Below, in pieces: positions 48,349 to 57,080 of a stretch of DNA of 64,000 bases. Below the pieces are notes generated by a model. The model was given only the letters and a program-made list of their open reading frames with translations, was not told the DNA's origin and did not search any database. The DNA is from Rhodococcus sp. SBT000017. Its GTDB lineage: Bacteria; Actinomycetota; Actinomycetes; Mycobacteriales; Mycobacteriaceae. A program made the translations under genes and the position numbers. Within the stretch, counting starts at the first letter, position 1; every line of letters begins with the position of its first letter. Location of the stretch: the NCBI RefSeq assembly GCF_003688915.1, contig NZ_REFU01000001.1, positions 4,154,001 through 4,218,000 on the forward strand, read 5' to 3'.

Positions 48349-49220
48349 CCGGCCCGGCGCGAGAGATCCGCCAGCTTGGCGAGTACCGACTGCTGAGACT
48401 CGTCGTAGACCGTAGCTGCGGGGCTCGCTTCGACAGCGGTTGCGGTGAAGCCGGATTCGAGTAGATCGATCCGAGTGAAACCGAACCCGGTGAGCCCGCG
48501 GTGCCGTCCCAGCGGGGGAGCAGTGTCGACCCGATACGACATTGCGGGCCCGATCCACACCGGGACTCCGTCGATGGCCCCCGCCCCGGTGTGGTGGGCA
48601 TGGCCGCAGAGAACCATGCGCACATCCGAGCCCGCGATCGCGTCCGCAAGCTCGTCGGGGTTCTGCAACCTCAGATAGTCCACCGTCACCACCGGCGACG
48701 AGATCGGCGGGTGGTGCAGCACCAGAATCGTCCCGCGCAGGGATGGTGTCGCCAATCGATCTGCGAGCCAGCGCAATTGGTGCGGCTCGATCCGGCCGTC
48801 GTGCCGGCCCGGTGTGGAGCTGTCGAGGACGACGATGCGGACGCCGTCGACGACGTGCACCGCGTCCAACGTGCGATCGGAATCCGTTGCCGCACCGTCG
48901 GCTAGCAGTTCGCGAGCGAACCCGGCCCGTTCGTCGTGATTGCCCATCGCGTAAATCGCGGCAGCGCCCAACGATTCGGCAACGGGTTCGACGGCGTCGC
49001 GCAGCCGACGGTATGCAGCTGGGTCACCGTCGTCCGCCAGATCTCCGGAGAAAACCAACGCGTCGACGCGTTGACCCGAGGCCACGAGCAGCTCGAGAAC
49101 GGATGTCAGATTCGCGAAGGTATCGACCCTGCCGTGTACCAGCTCGCCCTCGGCGCGCAAATGCGTGTCGGTGAGCTGCACCAACGTGAAGTGCCCGTCG
49201 ATCGGTCGTTCCTCCGTCAT
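48345..49220 (-). CDS. metallophosphoesterase, GpdQ/CpdA-like, inside ABC operon
   Basis: Cytoplasmic calcineurin-like phosphodiesterase of 291 residues. All metal-site motifs are visible: LTDTHL, SGDLADDGD, MGNHDE, LHHPPI and CGHAHHTGAG. This class cleaves glycerophosphodiesters or cyclic nucleotides. No signal peptide, so it acts inside the cell. Its ATG overlaps the binding-protein stop by 4 bases and its stop overlaps the permease start, so it is an integral part of the operon: the imported substrate is probably a phosphodiester such as a glycerophosphodiester, hydrolysed after uptake. Confidence 0.85.
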   Translation of the reverse strand: MTEERPIDGHFTLVQLTDTHLRAEGELVHGRVDTFANLTSVLELLVASGQRVDALVFSGDLADDGDPAAYRRLRDAVEPVAESLGAAAIYAMGNHDERAGFARELLADGAATDSDRTLDAVHVVDGVRIVVLDSSTPGRHDGRIEPHQLRWLADRLATPSLRGTILVLHHPPISSPVVTVDYLRLQNPDELADAIAGSDVRMVLCGHAHHTGAGAIDGVPVWIGPAMSYRVDTAPPLGRHRGLTGFGFTRIDLLESGFTATAVEASPAATVYDESQQSVLAKLADLSRRAG

Positions 49221-50593
49221 GACGCGGGGAGAAGGGTCGTCGCCTGCTCCCGGGCGGCAGTCAATGTCGCAGCCGGGTCCGCCCCCTGATAGACGATCGA
49301 TTCGACGGCGTCCATCATGCCGTCCCGGATCTGCAGATAGTCGTTGCCGGGCATCGAGATCCACGGCTCCATCGATTCCAGCTGCGTCAGGTTGGGGCCG
49401 ATCAACGGGCTGGACTCGGCCCAGTCCTTCAATCCGTCGGGATCGTCGACGAGGCCGGTGCGCAAGGGCAGGTAGCCGATTCCCTTCGAGATCGCGGTGT
49501 AGGACTCCTCACTGGTCAGAAACTCGATCAGCTCCCACGACGCACGTTGCTTCGCGGGGTCGGATGCGAAGGTGAACAGCGATGCCCCGGAGTTGGTCGG
49601 CACGACGGGCTTGGAGCCGAACGATGGCATCGTGGTCGCGCGCAGGTCCCACTTGCCCTGTGCGCCTTTGATGAACGTGCCTTGAATCGCACTGGTTTCC
49701 AGGATCATCCCCATGTCGCCGCGAGCGAAGGCCTCGTACCCCTGTTGTTGGCTGAGCGTCGGGGTGGCTCCGGCGTCGACGAGGTTGCGGGCCATGGTGG
49801 TCGCTTCGACGGCGGGTTCACCGTCGAACTCGAGCGTCGACCGGTCCGGTGACAGCACCCGGCCGCCGTTGGATCGAACGAGGCTCTGGAAGCACCAGTC
49901 CTTTGCCGACTTGGTGAGGCAGTCCAGGTACACCCCGCCCTTGCCGGTCTTCGACGCGATCGCCGACGCCGCGGACGCGACCTCGTCCCAGGTGGTGGGC
50001 GGATCGGCTGGATCGAGGCCGGCTTGCTCGAACAATGTTGCGTTGTAATAGAAGACAGGAGTCGAGAAGACGAACGGCACTCCGTAGGTCTCGCCGTCCC
50101 AGTCGGCGAGGACTCGCGCGGTAGCAGCGTACGGGTGACGTGCTCCGTCGAAGTTGCGCTGCACCTCGTCCTTGCCGACGAGATCGTCGAGCGACTTCGC
50201 ACCCAACTGGTTGATGGTGAAGTCGAGGTCGCTGAAGCCGAGCTGCGCCACGTCCGGAGCGGCCCCGGCGACCATCTGACTCTGGATGCTCGACACCGTG
50301 TCGGTGGCTGGATTGGGGCTGTTGCCCTGAGGCTTCTGTGCCGTGACGGTGATGTTCGGGTGTTGCTCCTCGAACTCGGCGATCAGGGCGTCGAAGGTAT
50401 CCGTCCACGCACCCGCCAGTCCGTAGTTGTAGCTCTCGAAGACGATGGATACCGGTTGATCCGGCGCGAGCTCGGGAATCGGTGCCGATCCTGCGGCCGA
50501 GGTGGATGCAGTGGTACTGCCAAGTCCTCCGCATGCGGTCAACAGCAGAGCGCTCACGACGAGCGCCCCCGATCCGGTCATGGTGCGTTTCAC
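49217..50593 (-). CDS. ugpB: ABC transporter substrate-binding lipoprotein, UgpB-like
   Basis: Solute-binding protein family 1, 458 residues. The signal peptide ends in the lipobox LLLTACGG. The body follows the maltose/glycerophosphate-binding type with FDALIAEFEEQHPNITV, VPFVFSTPVFYYN and ELIEFLTSEESY. Mycobacterial UgpB binds glycerophosphocholine; assignment here rests on the operon, not on ligand residues. GTG at 50593 has TGGAG upstream. The next gene overlaps it by 4 bases. Confidence 0.87.
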   Translation of the reverse strand: MKRTMTGSGALVVSALLLTACGGLGSTTASTSAAGSAPIPELAPDQPVSIVFESYNYGLAGAWTDTFDALIAEFEEQHPNITVTAQKPQGNSPNPATDTVSSIQSQMVAGAAPDVAQLGFSDLDFTINQLGAKSLDDLVGKDEVQRNFDGARHPYAATARVLADWDGETYGVPFVFSTPVFYYNATLFEQAGLDPADPPTTWDEVASAASAIASKTGKGGVYLDCLTKSAKDWCFQSLVRSNGGRVLSPDRSTLEFDGEPAVEATTMARNLVDAGATPTLSQQQGYEAFARGDMGMILETSAIQGTFIKGAQGKWDLRATTMPSFGSKPVVPTNSGASLFTFASDPAKQRASWELIEFLTSEESYTAISKGIGYLPLRTGLVDDPDGLKDWAESSPLIGPNLTQLESMEPWISMPGNDYLQIRDGMMDAVESIVYQGADPAATLTAAREQATTLLPAS

Positions 50594-50628
50594 TGTCGGT
50601 ACTCCATTCGATAACAGGGGATGGTCGG

Positions 50629-51750
50629 TCAGGCGACGTACAGGGGTGTGCCGGTGCGCACGGGTGCGTCTTCGGGCCTCCACGTCAGGCGTCGACCGCT
50701 GTCGCGGTCGAACAGATGCACGTCCGCAGGATTTATGCGGACCGTGATCGGAGCTCCGGCGCGGGCGGTGGACGGGCGAGGTGCTCTGATGCACAACGGG
50801 TTCGAGCCCGCTCGAATATGAACCAGCTCCTCACTGCCGAGGTTTTCGACCGTGGCGACGACGGCGTCCACGTGGGCGTGTGAGTCCGCGATCTGCATCT
50901 TCTCGGGCCGAATTCCGACCACGATCGGGTGTTCGGTGTGCGAGCCGGCCTCGATTCCCAGGGGAATTTTCACTCCGGGAGCGACAGCGTGGAGTTCGCC
51001 GCGATGCTCGGCGACGGTCGCGTCGAACAGGTTCATCGGTGGGGCACCGAGGAAACCGGCGACGAACGTCGATCGTGGGGTGTCGTAGAGCTCGGCAGGG
51101 GTGCCGACCTGCTCGATCCGGCCGTTGTCCATCAGAGCGATTCGGGTCGCCATGGTCATGGCCTCGACCTGATCGTGTGTGACGTAGAGGAAGGTGGTGC
51201 CGATCCGCTCGTGTAGTTCGATCAGCTCGGTACGCGTGGCACTGCGGAGCTTGGCATCGAGATTCGACAGAGGCTCGTCCATCAGGAATGCGCCCGGGTC
51301 TCGAACCATGGCTCGCGCCAGTGCAACTCGTTGTCGTTGTCCGCCGGAGAGCTCGGCCGGTCGGCGGTCGAGCAACTCGCTCAGGTCGAGGGTCGAGGCG
51401 ACCGCTGCCACCGAGTTCGCGATGACCGTTCGGGAGAACTTGCGCGATCGAAGCGGAAAGCCGATGTTCTTGGCAACGCTCAGGTGCGGATAGAGCGCAT
51501 AGCTCTGGAATACCATCGCAAGATCGCGGTTGCGCGGTGGAGCGGCGGTGATGTCGTTGCCGTCGAGCAGAATTCGGCCGCCGGACGGCTGGATCAGTCC
51601 GGCCACCAGGCGCAGCAGGGTCGACTTTCCGCAGCCACTCGGTCCGAGGAGAACCAGGAACTCGCCGTCTGCGATATCGAGATCGACGTCCTCGATTGCG
51701 TGTGTGTTGCCGTACTTCTTGGACACGGACTCGAGCTGTATGCGGCCCAC
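50629..51750 (-). CDS. ugpC: ABC transporter ATPase, UgpC/MalK-like
   Basis: ATPase of 373 residues with a regulatory C-terminal domain. Walker A GPSGCGKST, Q-loop VFQSYALYPHLSV, signature LSGGQRQR, Walker B FLMDEPLSNLDAKLR and H-loop VTHDQVEAM are complete; residues about 245-373 form the TOBE/OB domain. GTG at 51750. First gene of the operon, which is an unusual place for the ATPase because in many ugp operons it comes last. No space for other genes between it and ugpB (35 bases). Confidence 0.9.
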   Translation of the reverse strand: MGRIQLESVSKKYGNTHAIEDVDLDIADGEFLVLLGPSGCGKSTLLRLVAGLIQPSGGRILLDGNDITAAPPRNRDLAMVFQSYALYPHLSVAKNIGFPLRSRKFSRTVIANSVAAVASTLDLSELLDRRPAELSGGQRQRVALARAMVRDPGAFLMDEPLSNLDAKLRSATRTELIELHERIGTTFLYVTHDQVEAMTMATRIALMDNGRIEQVGTPAELYDTPRSTFVAGFLGAPPMNLFDATVAEHRGELHAVAPGVKIPLGIEAGSHTEHPIVVGIRPEKMQIADSHAHVDAVVATVENLGSEELVHIRAGSNPLCIRAPRPSTARAGAPITVRINPADVHLFDRDSGRRLTWRPEDAPVRTGTPLYVA

Positions 51751-51928
51751 CGCAACCCCTCACCTGGTGCTGTCGAATCGATGGCCATATGCCAACACCC
51801 GGTGATGTATCGAAGATGAACGGAGTGAGGTCGTCACGGTCGGTGGGACCCACAGCAGCTGCGATGAGCTGGAACGATAGGTTCTCGCACTCGACCGATC
51901 GTCGACGCAAGAACGTGAGAACCTTCCG

Positions 51929-53272
51929 ATGGGTCTGTATTGTTTCCTCGTGCCCGAAGGTAGAAGACACGACGTCATCATCGACATATCCGTGATAGTC
52001 ACGGTGGTAGCCCTCGGCGTCGTCGCGGCGGGGCTGCTTCGATCGCCGGAGTCCGCTGTGGCCGAGGGTGATTCCGCTGTCGTGTCCGAGCCGATCGAAT
52101 ACCCGGTGGACATCCCGGGCTGCCCGGAGGTCGAGCCGCCCCCGTCCGATGAAGGTGATCTGGTCATGTCGTCGTCGATCGTGGATGGCACCCCGTCGTA
52201 CGACGATCCCGCCTTTCCATGGCTCACTTCGGGCAAGGCGGGTGCAATGTCCGACGCCGTTCTCGCCGCTCTACCGGCCGATGTCACCGTCGTGTTGGCT
52301 GCTCCTTCCCAATCCGTGACCTTTCAGCCGGTCGATGACTTCGGCGATGCAGCACCGGACGGCTTCGAGCCCAGCACCAGCGCACGGGGAGAGCTGGCTA
52401 GGGCCGACTCGTCCGCCTACACGAGTATCGACGTCCGGCCCTCCGAAGCCGGTATCCCCGCGTGCGTCGCTGGCGCTCTCGATGCGCGAATCGCCGATTC
52501 CGACGGCACCGTCATCGACACCAACGACAATTGGTACGAGTACGGCGGTAAGCGAACGCACTTCCGGACGGCCACGGCCTATCACCCCGACGGGACTCAG
52601 GTGACCGCCAGTCTCACCGGCGCATCGGGCGAATTCCCGCTGGAGACATCCGAACTGGCCACCGTCGCGGCGCTGCCGGATCTGCGACTCACGGTTCCGG
52701 CTCCGGCTGGTGCCTCTGCGCCACGACAGGATTGCTACGTCTCTTCGGGCGAGACCGGAACTGTGGCCGACATTCGGCCCGGGTCCGTCGAGGCGGCCGA
52801 CGACGCGTTGACGACCACGTGGGAGTCGCTGCCCGACGCACCGCCGTTGAACCGACCGATCGGGTCTCTTGTTCCCGGTTCGTACGGTTCCGGGGTGTGC
52901 ACCGATCTCGAGGTCGTCGGCACCGATATTGCACTGTCGATTTCCGTGTCCGGGGGATCGGCACTTCCGGTGGCGTTGGACCCTTACGATCCCGAGTCCG
53001 CATACGGACCTGTCATCGAGTTCCGAACGCTGCCCGACGGTTCGGTGGTCGAGAGCTACGACGTCGATATCGCGAACAGTCTCGTGTCCGAGGACGGAAC
53101 CACTGAGCTCACTCGGTCGGTCACCGTGACCCGCCCGTCCGGCGTGCAGGTGTCGGTGCGGTCGTCGGTGGCTCTCGACTGGACCCAGTCCGCACCGCTG
53201 GTGTTACCGGACCCACTGCCCTTCGACGTCCTCGACGCCGTGGCACAGGCCCCGATTGTGCAGTGGCCATGA
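51929..53272 (+). CDS. membrane-anchored extracellular protein, unknown family
   Basis: Protein of 447 residues with one N-terminal hydrophobic helix (about 17-38) after a short basic segment, so it is a type II or signal-anchored protein with a large acidic, Ser/Thr/Pro-rich extracellular part. Cysteines in IPGCPEV, IPACVAG, RQDCYV and GSGVCTD suggest two disulfides. Repeated phrases about DGT, TVTRP and a beta-rich C-terminal half are visible, but I recognise no family. It overlaps the next gene by 4 bases, so the two are made together. ATG at 51929; no ribosome site is obvious. Confidence 0.65.
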   Translation: MGLYCFLVPEGRRHDVIIDISVIVTVVALGVVAAGLLRSPESAVAEGDSAVVSEPIEYPVDIPGCPEVEPPPSDEGDLVMSSSIVDGTPSYDDPAFPWLTSGKAGAMSDAVLAALPADVTVVLAAPSQSVTFQPVDDFGDAAPDGFEPSTSARGELARADSSAYTSIDVRPSEAGIPACVAGALDARIADSDGTVIDTNDNWYEYGGKRTHFRTATAYHPDGTQVTASLTGASGEFPLETSELATVAALPDLRLTVPAPAGASAPRQDCYVSSGETGTVADIRPGSVEAADDALTTTWESLPDAPPLNRPIGSLVPGSYGSGVCTDLEVVGTDIALSISVSGGSALPVALDPYDPESAYGPVIEFRTLPDGSVVESYDVDIANSLVSEDGTTELTRSVTVTRPSGVQVSVRSSVALDWTQSAPLVLPDPLPFDVLDAVAQAPIVQWP

Positions 53273-54366
53273 TCAATTCGAGATGGAGCCCGAACATCAG
53301 AGCTGGAGTTGCGGTGGCTGTCGCCGCCGTATCCGTCGTCGCTGCAGTCGTCGTGGTGTCGAAGCAGGACGTGTCCGTCGAACAGCCGTCGGACAGCCAG
53401 GCGATGACACCAACTTTCTCGGAGGAGACGATCACCACGCAGGTGCCGTCCGGGCCCGTCCTCGACCCGAGCTGGCAGATCGACGCAGAAACGGTGTACG
53501 GACGTCGGTTCGCCGAATTTCGTTCTCCTGCAGCAGACCTCTTGTTCGACTCGGGTATCACCGGCGCGGTCGATGCCGGTGATGTTCTCGTCACTGCCAT
53601 CGGCCTACCGAATCCGCGTTCGTACTCGGTGGATGCGATCGAGTTCGTGGCCGTCGATGCCGAGGACGGCGATGTCCGCTGGAAGAAGTCTCCCGGCAGT
53701 GTCGATCAGTGCGCGAGCGAGCCGGTTCGCGACGACATCGTCTGTCTGGATTCGTATTCCGACGCCCCGTCGATCGTGAGGATCGGCGTGGACGACGGGG
53801 AGGCGCAAAGAACGCCGTTTCCCGAAGCCTGGTTCCCGTACGCGATCGAGAGCGACGGGAAGTCCGTTTTCCTGCTCGAGGGCAACCCGGAGGACGGCGA
53901 ATCTGTACTGTACGGCGGTTCTGTGGATGCTCTCGACGACATGTGGTCGCGTCCGATCACCTCCTCCGCGGGGTGGGAAGGCGTCGGCAGCGAGCTGATT
54001 CATGTGTCCGACGGGCGCGGTCTCGTCACCCTCGGTGGCGAGGCGACATTCTTCGATCCCCGCACCGGCACCGCGATCGAGGGGCTCGAATTGACCTCCG
54101 ATTCAACCGTCGTCGACGAGAGCGGTTCGGACGTGTGGACGCTGCGCGATCCGTACGCGTCCGAAACTTTCGTCGGAAACACCGTCTACTCGTTCGATGA
54201 GAACGCACTCGTGGCCACCGCGAATTCGCGTGACGTGCGATGGCGGTGGCCACTTCCCGAAAGGTCCGACGGTTTCACGGAGTCGGGTTCGATCGTCGAG
54301 ACCGCGTCGGGGGTGCTCTTCCTCGGAACCGATTCGATGGTTCGTCTCGAATCGGTTCCATCATGA
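53269..54366 (+). CDS. membrane-anchored PQQ-like beta-propeller protein
   Basis: Protein of 365 residues with a single N-terminal helix (about 11-31) and an extracellular propeller of PQQ/YVTN-like blades: recurring segments such as EFVAVDAEDGDVRWKK, SVDALDDMWSRP and ATFFDPRTGTAIEGL. The usual PQQ-binding residues are not obvious, so it may be a scaffold or a binding protein. Two Cys near CASEP and IVCLDS. ATG at 53269 forms a 4-base overlap with the upstream gene. Function unknown; coupling suggests a complex with the preceding protein. Confidence 0.7.
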   Translation: MINSRWSPNIRAGVAVAVAAVSVVAAVVVVSKQDVSVEQPSDSQAMTPTFSEETITTQVPSGPVLDPSWQIDAETVYGRRFAEFRSPAADLLFDSGITGAVDAGDVLVTAIGLPNPRSYSVDAIEFVAVDAEDGDVRWKKSPGSVDQCASEPVRDDIVCLDSYSDAPSIVRIGVDDGEAQRTPFPEAWFPYAIESDGKSVFLLEGNPEDGESVLYGGSVDALDDMWSRPITSSAGWEGVGSELIHVSDGRGLVTLGGEATFFDPRTGTAIEGLELTSDSTVVDESGSDVWTLRDPYASETFVGNTVYSFDENALVATANSRDVRWRWPLPERSDGFTESGSIVETASGVLFLGTDSMVRLESVPS

Positions 54367-54399
54367 CTGATTGATCGACCGAAACGGCATCATGTGGAA

Positions 54400-54711
54400 C
54401 TACTCGCGGTGCGGAGTTCTCTCACCCGTATTGGGGTCGACGTCGAACAGTTGGTCGGTGTTGTCGGGGGCGTAGACGACGGTGTTCGATTCGAGGGCGC
54501 GTCGCCTGGCGCCGTCCCGAATGGCGAAGAATCCGCCTGCGAACAGCACGATCACGGCGATTCCGGCGATGATCGCCCAACCTTCGAAACCGCCCGCCAA
54601 TGCGGCGATCAGACCGCCTGCGGCGGCGATCCCGGCGAAGATCAGTACGACGGCCAGCATGTTCTCGACTGCTCTGGCCCAGCTTGTCTTGGTAGGCCTT
54701 TTCTCGACCAT
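54400..54711 (-). CDS. small membrane protein, unknown function
   Basis: Protein of 103 residues. Two close hydrophobic helices (about 18-40 and 44-66) with a short loop follow a basic N-terminus, and a hydrophilic C-terminus after AIRDGARRRAL. No known domain. ATG at 54711 with AAAGGA upstream supports it. It converges with the propeller gene and is on the same strand as the CGNR gene 69 bases upstream, which may be cotranscribed. Confidence 0.7.
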   Translation of the reverse strand: MVEKRPTKTSWARAVENMLAVVLIFAGIAAAGGLIAALAGGFEGWAIIAGIAVIVLFAGGFFAIRDGARRRALESNTVVYAPDNTDQLFDVDPNTGERTPHRE

Positions 54712-54780
54712 AGGGGCAATTCCTTTCCATCAGCTCGGACGGCGGATACCCGAAAGCCCGTCGTCTAAGCCCCCGTAGTG

Positions 54781-55314
54781 CTATTGGGCCTTACGTGCCC
54801 GATACGCGGCGACGGCCGCGCGGTTACCGCAGGTGGTGCTGCAGAACCGACGCGACCGGTTGCGCGAGAGGTCGAGGACGAGCCCGTTGCAGTCCGGATC
54901 GGCGCAGACGTCGAAGCGCGAGAGCTCGTCCGCTCGGATGACGTCGATCATGGACATCGCGGTCTCGACGACGATGCGGGTCGCGAGTGGACTGTCGTCG
55001 GCGACGGCATGGATGTGCCAGTCGAGATCTCCGTGCCGAACCAGTCGGGGTAGGGCCGAGGACTCGGCGAGCAGACGGTTTACCTCGACCACGGCGCCGT
55101 CACGGCTGCTGGTGAGCAGCGCGCGCAGGGTCGGCCGCAGTGCCCTCACCGCCTCGAGCTCGGCGTCGTCGCCGTCGAAGCGGCCGGAATAACCCTGTTC
55201 GGTGAAGAACTCGGCGAGCTGCTCTCGTGTGGTCAACGTGTCCGGCTCCTCGGCGGAATTGACCAGAGCCACGGCCGCCAGCAGTGACAGTTCCGCGTCA
55301 TGAGCAAAAAGCAT
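54781..55314 (-). CDS. CGNR zinc-finger regulator
   Basis: Regulator of 177 residues with an N-terminal ABATE-type region and a C-terminal zinc finger: DVCADPDCNGLVLDLSRNRSRRFCSTTCGNRAAVAAYRARK, with four Cys and an intact CGNR. ATG at 55314. On the minus strand TAAGGT ends 6 bases before the ATG, so the mRNA is probably leaderless; a TGTGAC lies 17 bases further upstream. Divergent from the EamA exporter through a 39-base spacer that holds promoters for both, so it most likely controls that exporter. Confidence 0.88.
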   Translation of the reverse strand: MLFAHDAELSLLAAVALVNSAEEPDTLTTREQLAEFFTEQGYSGRFDGDDAELEAVRALRPTLRALLTSSRDGAVVEVNRLLAESSALPRLVRHGDLDWHIHAVADDSPLATRIVVETAMSMIDVIRADELSRFDVCADPDCNGLVLDLSRNRSRRFCSTTCGNRAAVAAYRARKAQ

Positions 55315-55315
55315 G

Positions 55316-55345
55316 TTGACACCTTACCAAGTCACTCCCTACTGT
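55316..55345 (+). promoter_or_regulatory. promoter of the EamA gene, overlapping the CGNR promoter
   Basis: TTGACA (55316-55321), 18-base spacer, TACTGT (55340-55345). The start is near the ATG at 55354, so little or no leader. The opposite promoter (TAAGGT on the minus strand, 55326-55321) uses the same bases, making the two exclusive. Confidence 0.65.
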
Positions 55346-55353
55346 CACATGTC

Positions 55354-56355
55354 ATGACGGCTTACACTCATGACGCGAACGTGGATCTCGCGGCTACCCG
55401 CGATGCTGCCGCACGGTCGCGTCGACTCTCGGGACTCGGTTTCGCGCTGCTCTCCGCGGCGTCCTTCGGGCTTTCCGGCTCACTCGCCAAGGGATTGCTC
55501 GACGCCGGCTGGACGGCCGGGGCCGCGGTCACCGCGCGGATTCTGCTCGCCGCAGCCGTCCTGCTGATTCCGTCGATCCTCGCGTTGCGCGGGCGGTGGA
55601 GCTTGCTGGCGAAGAACTGGAAGCTGCTCCTCGCGTACGGAGCCTTCGCGGTAGCCGGGTGCCAGCTCGCCTTCTTCAACGCCGTCGGACGGATGGAGGT
55701 GGGGGTGGCGCTGCTGATCGAGTTCACCTCGCCCGTAGCCGTCATCGGCTGGATGTGGTTCCGTCACCAGCAGCGTCCGGGCCGCCTGACCGTGGTGGGC
55801 GCACTGCTGGCCGCGATGGGTCTCGTGCTCGTGCTCGACCTGATCTCCGGTGCCGACGTCGACAGCGTCGGCGTGCTGTGGGCGCTGGGCTCGATGGCCG
55901 GTGCCGCTGTCTACTGGGTGCTGTCGGCAGACGAGAGCAACGGACTCCCGCCGATCGTGCTCGCCGGCGCAGGCCTGCTCACCGGTGGGCTCATCCTGCT
56001 GGTCGCCGGACTCGTCGGCATAGTCCCGTTCGCCGCCCCGCTCACCGACGTCACCTTCGTCGACGCGGTTGTGCCGTGGTGGGTTCCGATCATCGGCCTC
56101 GGCGTCGTGACCGCCGCGCTGGCCTATGTCCTCGGGATCGCCGCGGGCCGACGCCTCGGGTCGCGGTTGGCGTCGTTCATGGGATTGATGGAAGTCGTTG
56201 CCGCACTTGTATTCGCGTGGCTGCTGCTCGGGCAGGCTCCGGCACCGATCCAATTGGCCGGTGGCGCACTGGTTCTGCTCGGCGTGGTCGTCGTCAAGTC
56301 CGGCGAGCGGGCCACGGCGGAGGAGCCGGTGGAGCCGCTGCAGAGCAGGGCTTGA
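55354..56355 (+). CDS. EamA/DMT family exporter, RhtA-like
   Basis: Drug/metabolite transporter with ten hydrophobic helices over 333 residues and the two EamA repeats (about 25-150 and 165-310). ARILLAAAVLLIPS, FNAVGRMEVGVALLIEFTSPVAV and the second-half LGVVTAALAYVLGI AAGRRLGSRLASFMGLMEV pattern resemble RhtA-type amino acid exporters. The ATG at 55354 was preferred over 55300 because it sits just after the promoter and starts MTAYTHD. Controlled probably by the divergent CGNR protein. Substrate unknown. Confidence 0.87.
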   Translation: MTAYTHDANVDLAATRDAAARSRRLSGLGFALLSAASFGLSGSLAKGLLDAGWTAGAAVTARILLAAAVLLIPSILALRGRWSLLAKNWKLLLAYGAFAVAGCQLAFFNAVGRMEVGVALLIEFTSPVAVIGWMWFRHQQRPGRLTVVGALLAAMGLVLVLDLISGADVDSVGVLWALGSMAGAAVYWVLSADESNGLPPIVLAGAGLLTGGLILLVAGLVGIVPFAAPLTDVTFVDAVVPWWVPIIGLGVVTAALAYVLGIAAGRRLGSRLASFMGLMEVVAALVFAWLLLGQAPAPIQLAGGALVLLGVVVVKSGERATAEEPVEPLQSRA

Positions 56356-56362
56356 AAACTCA

Positions 56363-57007
56363 CTAGCCGTCGACGCGTCCGAACACCACCGCGGCCAGGA
56401 TGGTGTGGGCGCTGGCGATCACCGAATCCAACGGCTCACGTTCTGGGGAGAGCAGCCATTGTTGGGCGATGGTGAGGACCGCGCCCACCAGGCCCATGGC
56501 CAATGTTCGACGGTTGGGCCCGGCGAGGCCACGGCTGGACCCGACGGTCTCGGCCACCTGAAGCACCGTCGTGGAGAACGAGTTGGTGGTCTTGCGATAC
56601 AGCGCGTCGACGGTAGGGGATACGCCGAGGATTTCCACGAAGGCGATTCGAGCCGATTTGGGCTGCTCGGCGACGAACGTGAAGAAGCCGGTGAGGGCCC
56701 CTCTGAGCACCTGTTCGCTGGAATCCGTTTCTGCGGCTGCGCCGACGAGGATGCTCTCGCGCATCGCGTCGGTGGCGCGAGCGTAGGTCGCCATCAGCAG
56801 GTCCTCGCTGTTGGTGAACGACTCGTAGAAGTAGCGCTTGGTCAGGCCTGCCTCGCTGCAGACCTTCTCCACGGTTGCCGTCCGGTAGCCGGTGGTGCCG
56901 AAGACTTCGACGGCCGCGTCGAGCAGGCGGATTCGACGCTCCTGTTGCCTCTGCTGCGGGTCGGCACCTCGGTAGGTGCGGCCGACTTCACTGTGATGAG
57001 TGGTCAC
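56363..57007 (-). CDS. TetR family transcriptional regulator
   Basis: Repressor of 214 residues with a TetR DNA-binding domain: RIRLLDAAVEVFGTTGYRTATVEKVCSEAGLTKRYFYESF (about 27-66). The C-terminal domain is of the general type. GTG at 57007 chosen by homology of the N-terminus; the frame upstream is open but contains the divergent promoter. Divergent from the SDR-BVMO pair with a 73-base gap that holds a TTGACA -35, so it very likely represses those genes. It is not similar to EthR beyond the fold. Confidence 0.87.
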   Translation of the reverse strand: MTTHHSEVGRTYRGADPQQRQQERRIRLLDAAVEVFGTTGYRTATVEKVCSEAGLTKRYFYESFTNSEDLLMATYARATDAMRESILVGAAAETDSSEQVLRGALTGFFTFVAEQPKSARIAFVEILGVSPTVDALYRKTTNSFSTTVLQVAETVGSSRGLAGPNRRTLAMGLVGAVLTIAQQWLLSPEREPLDSVIASAHTILAAVVFGRVDG

Positions 57008-57080
57008 ACACAGATCTTGACACCGCTCGGTATCAGATGCAAAGTGTTCGCAGACAAGCATTCCGATCGAGGGGGAGCAC

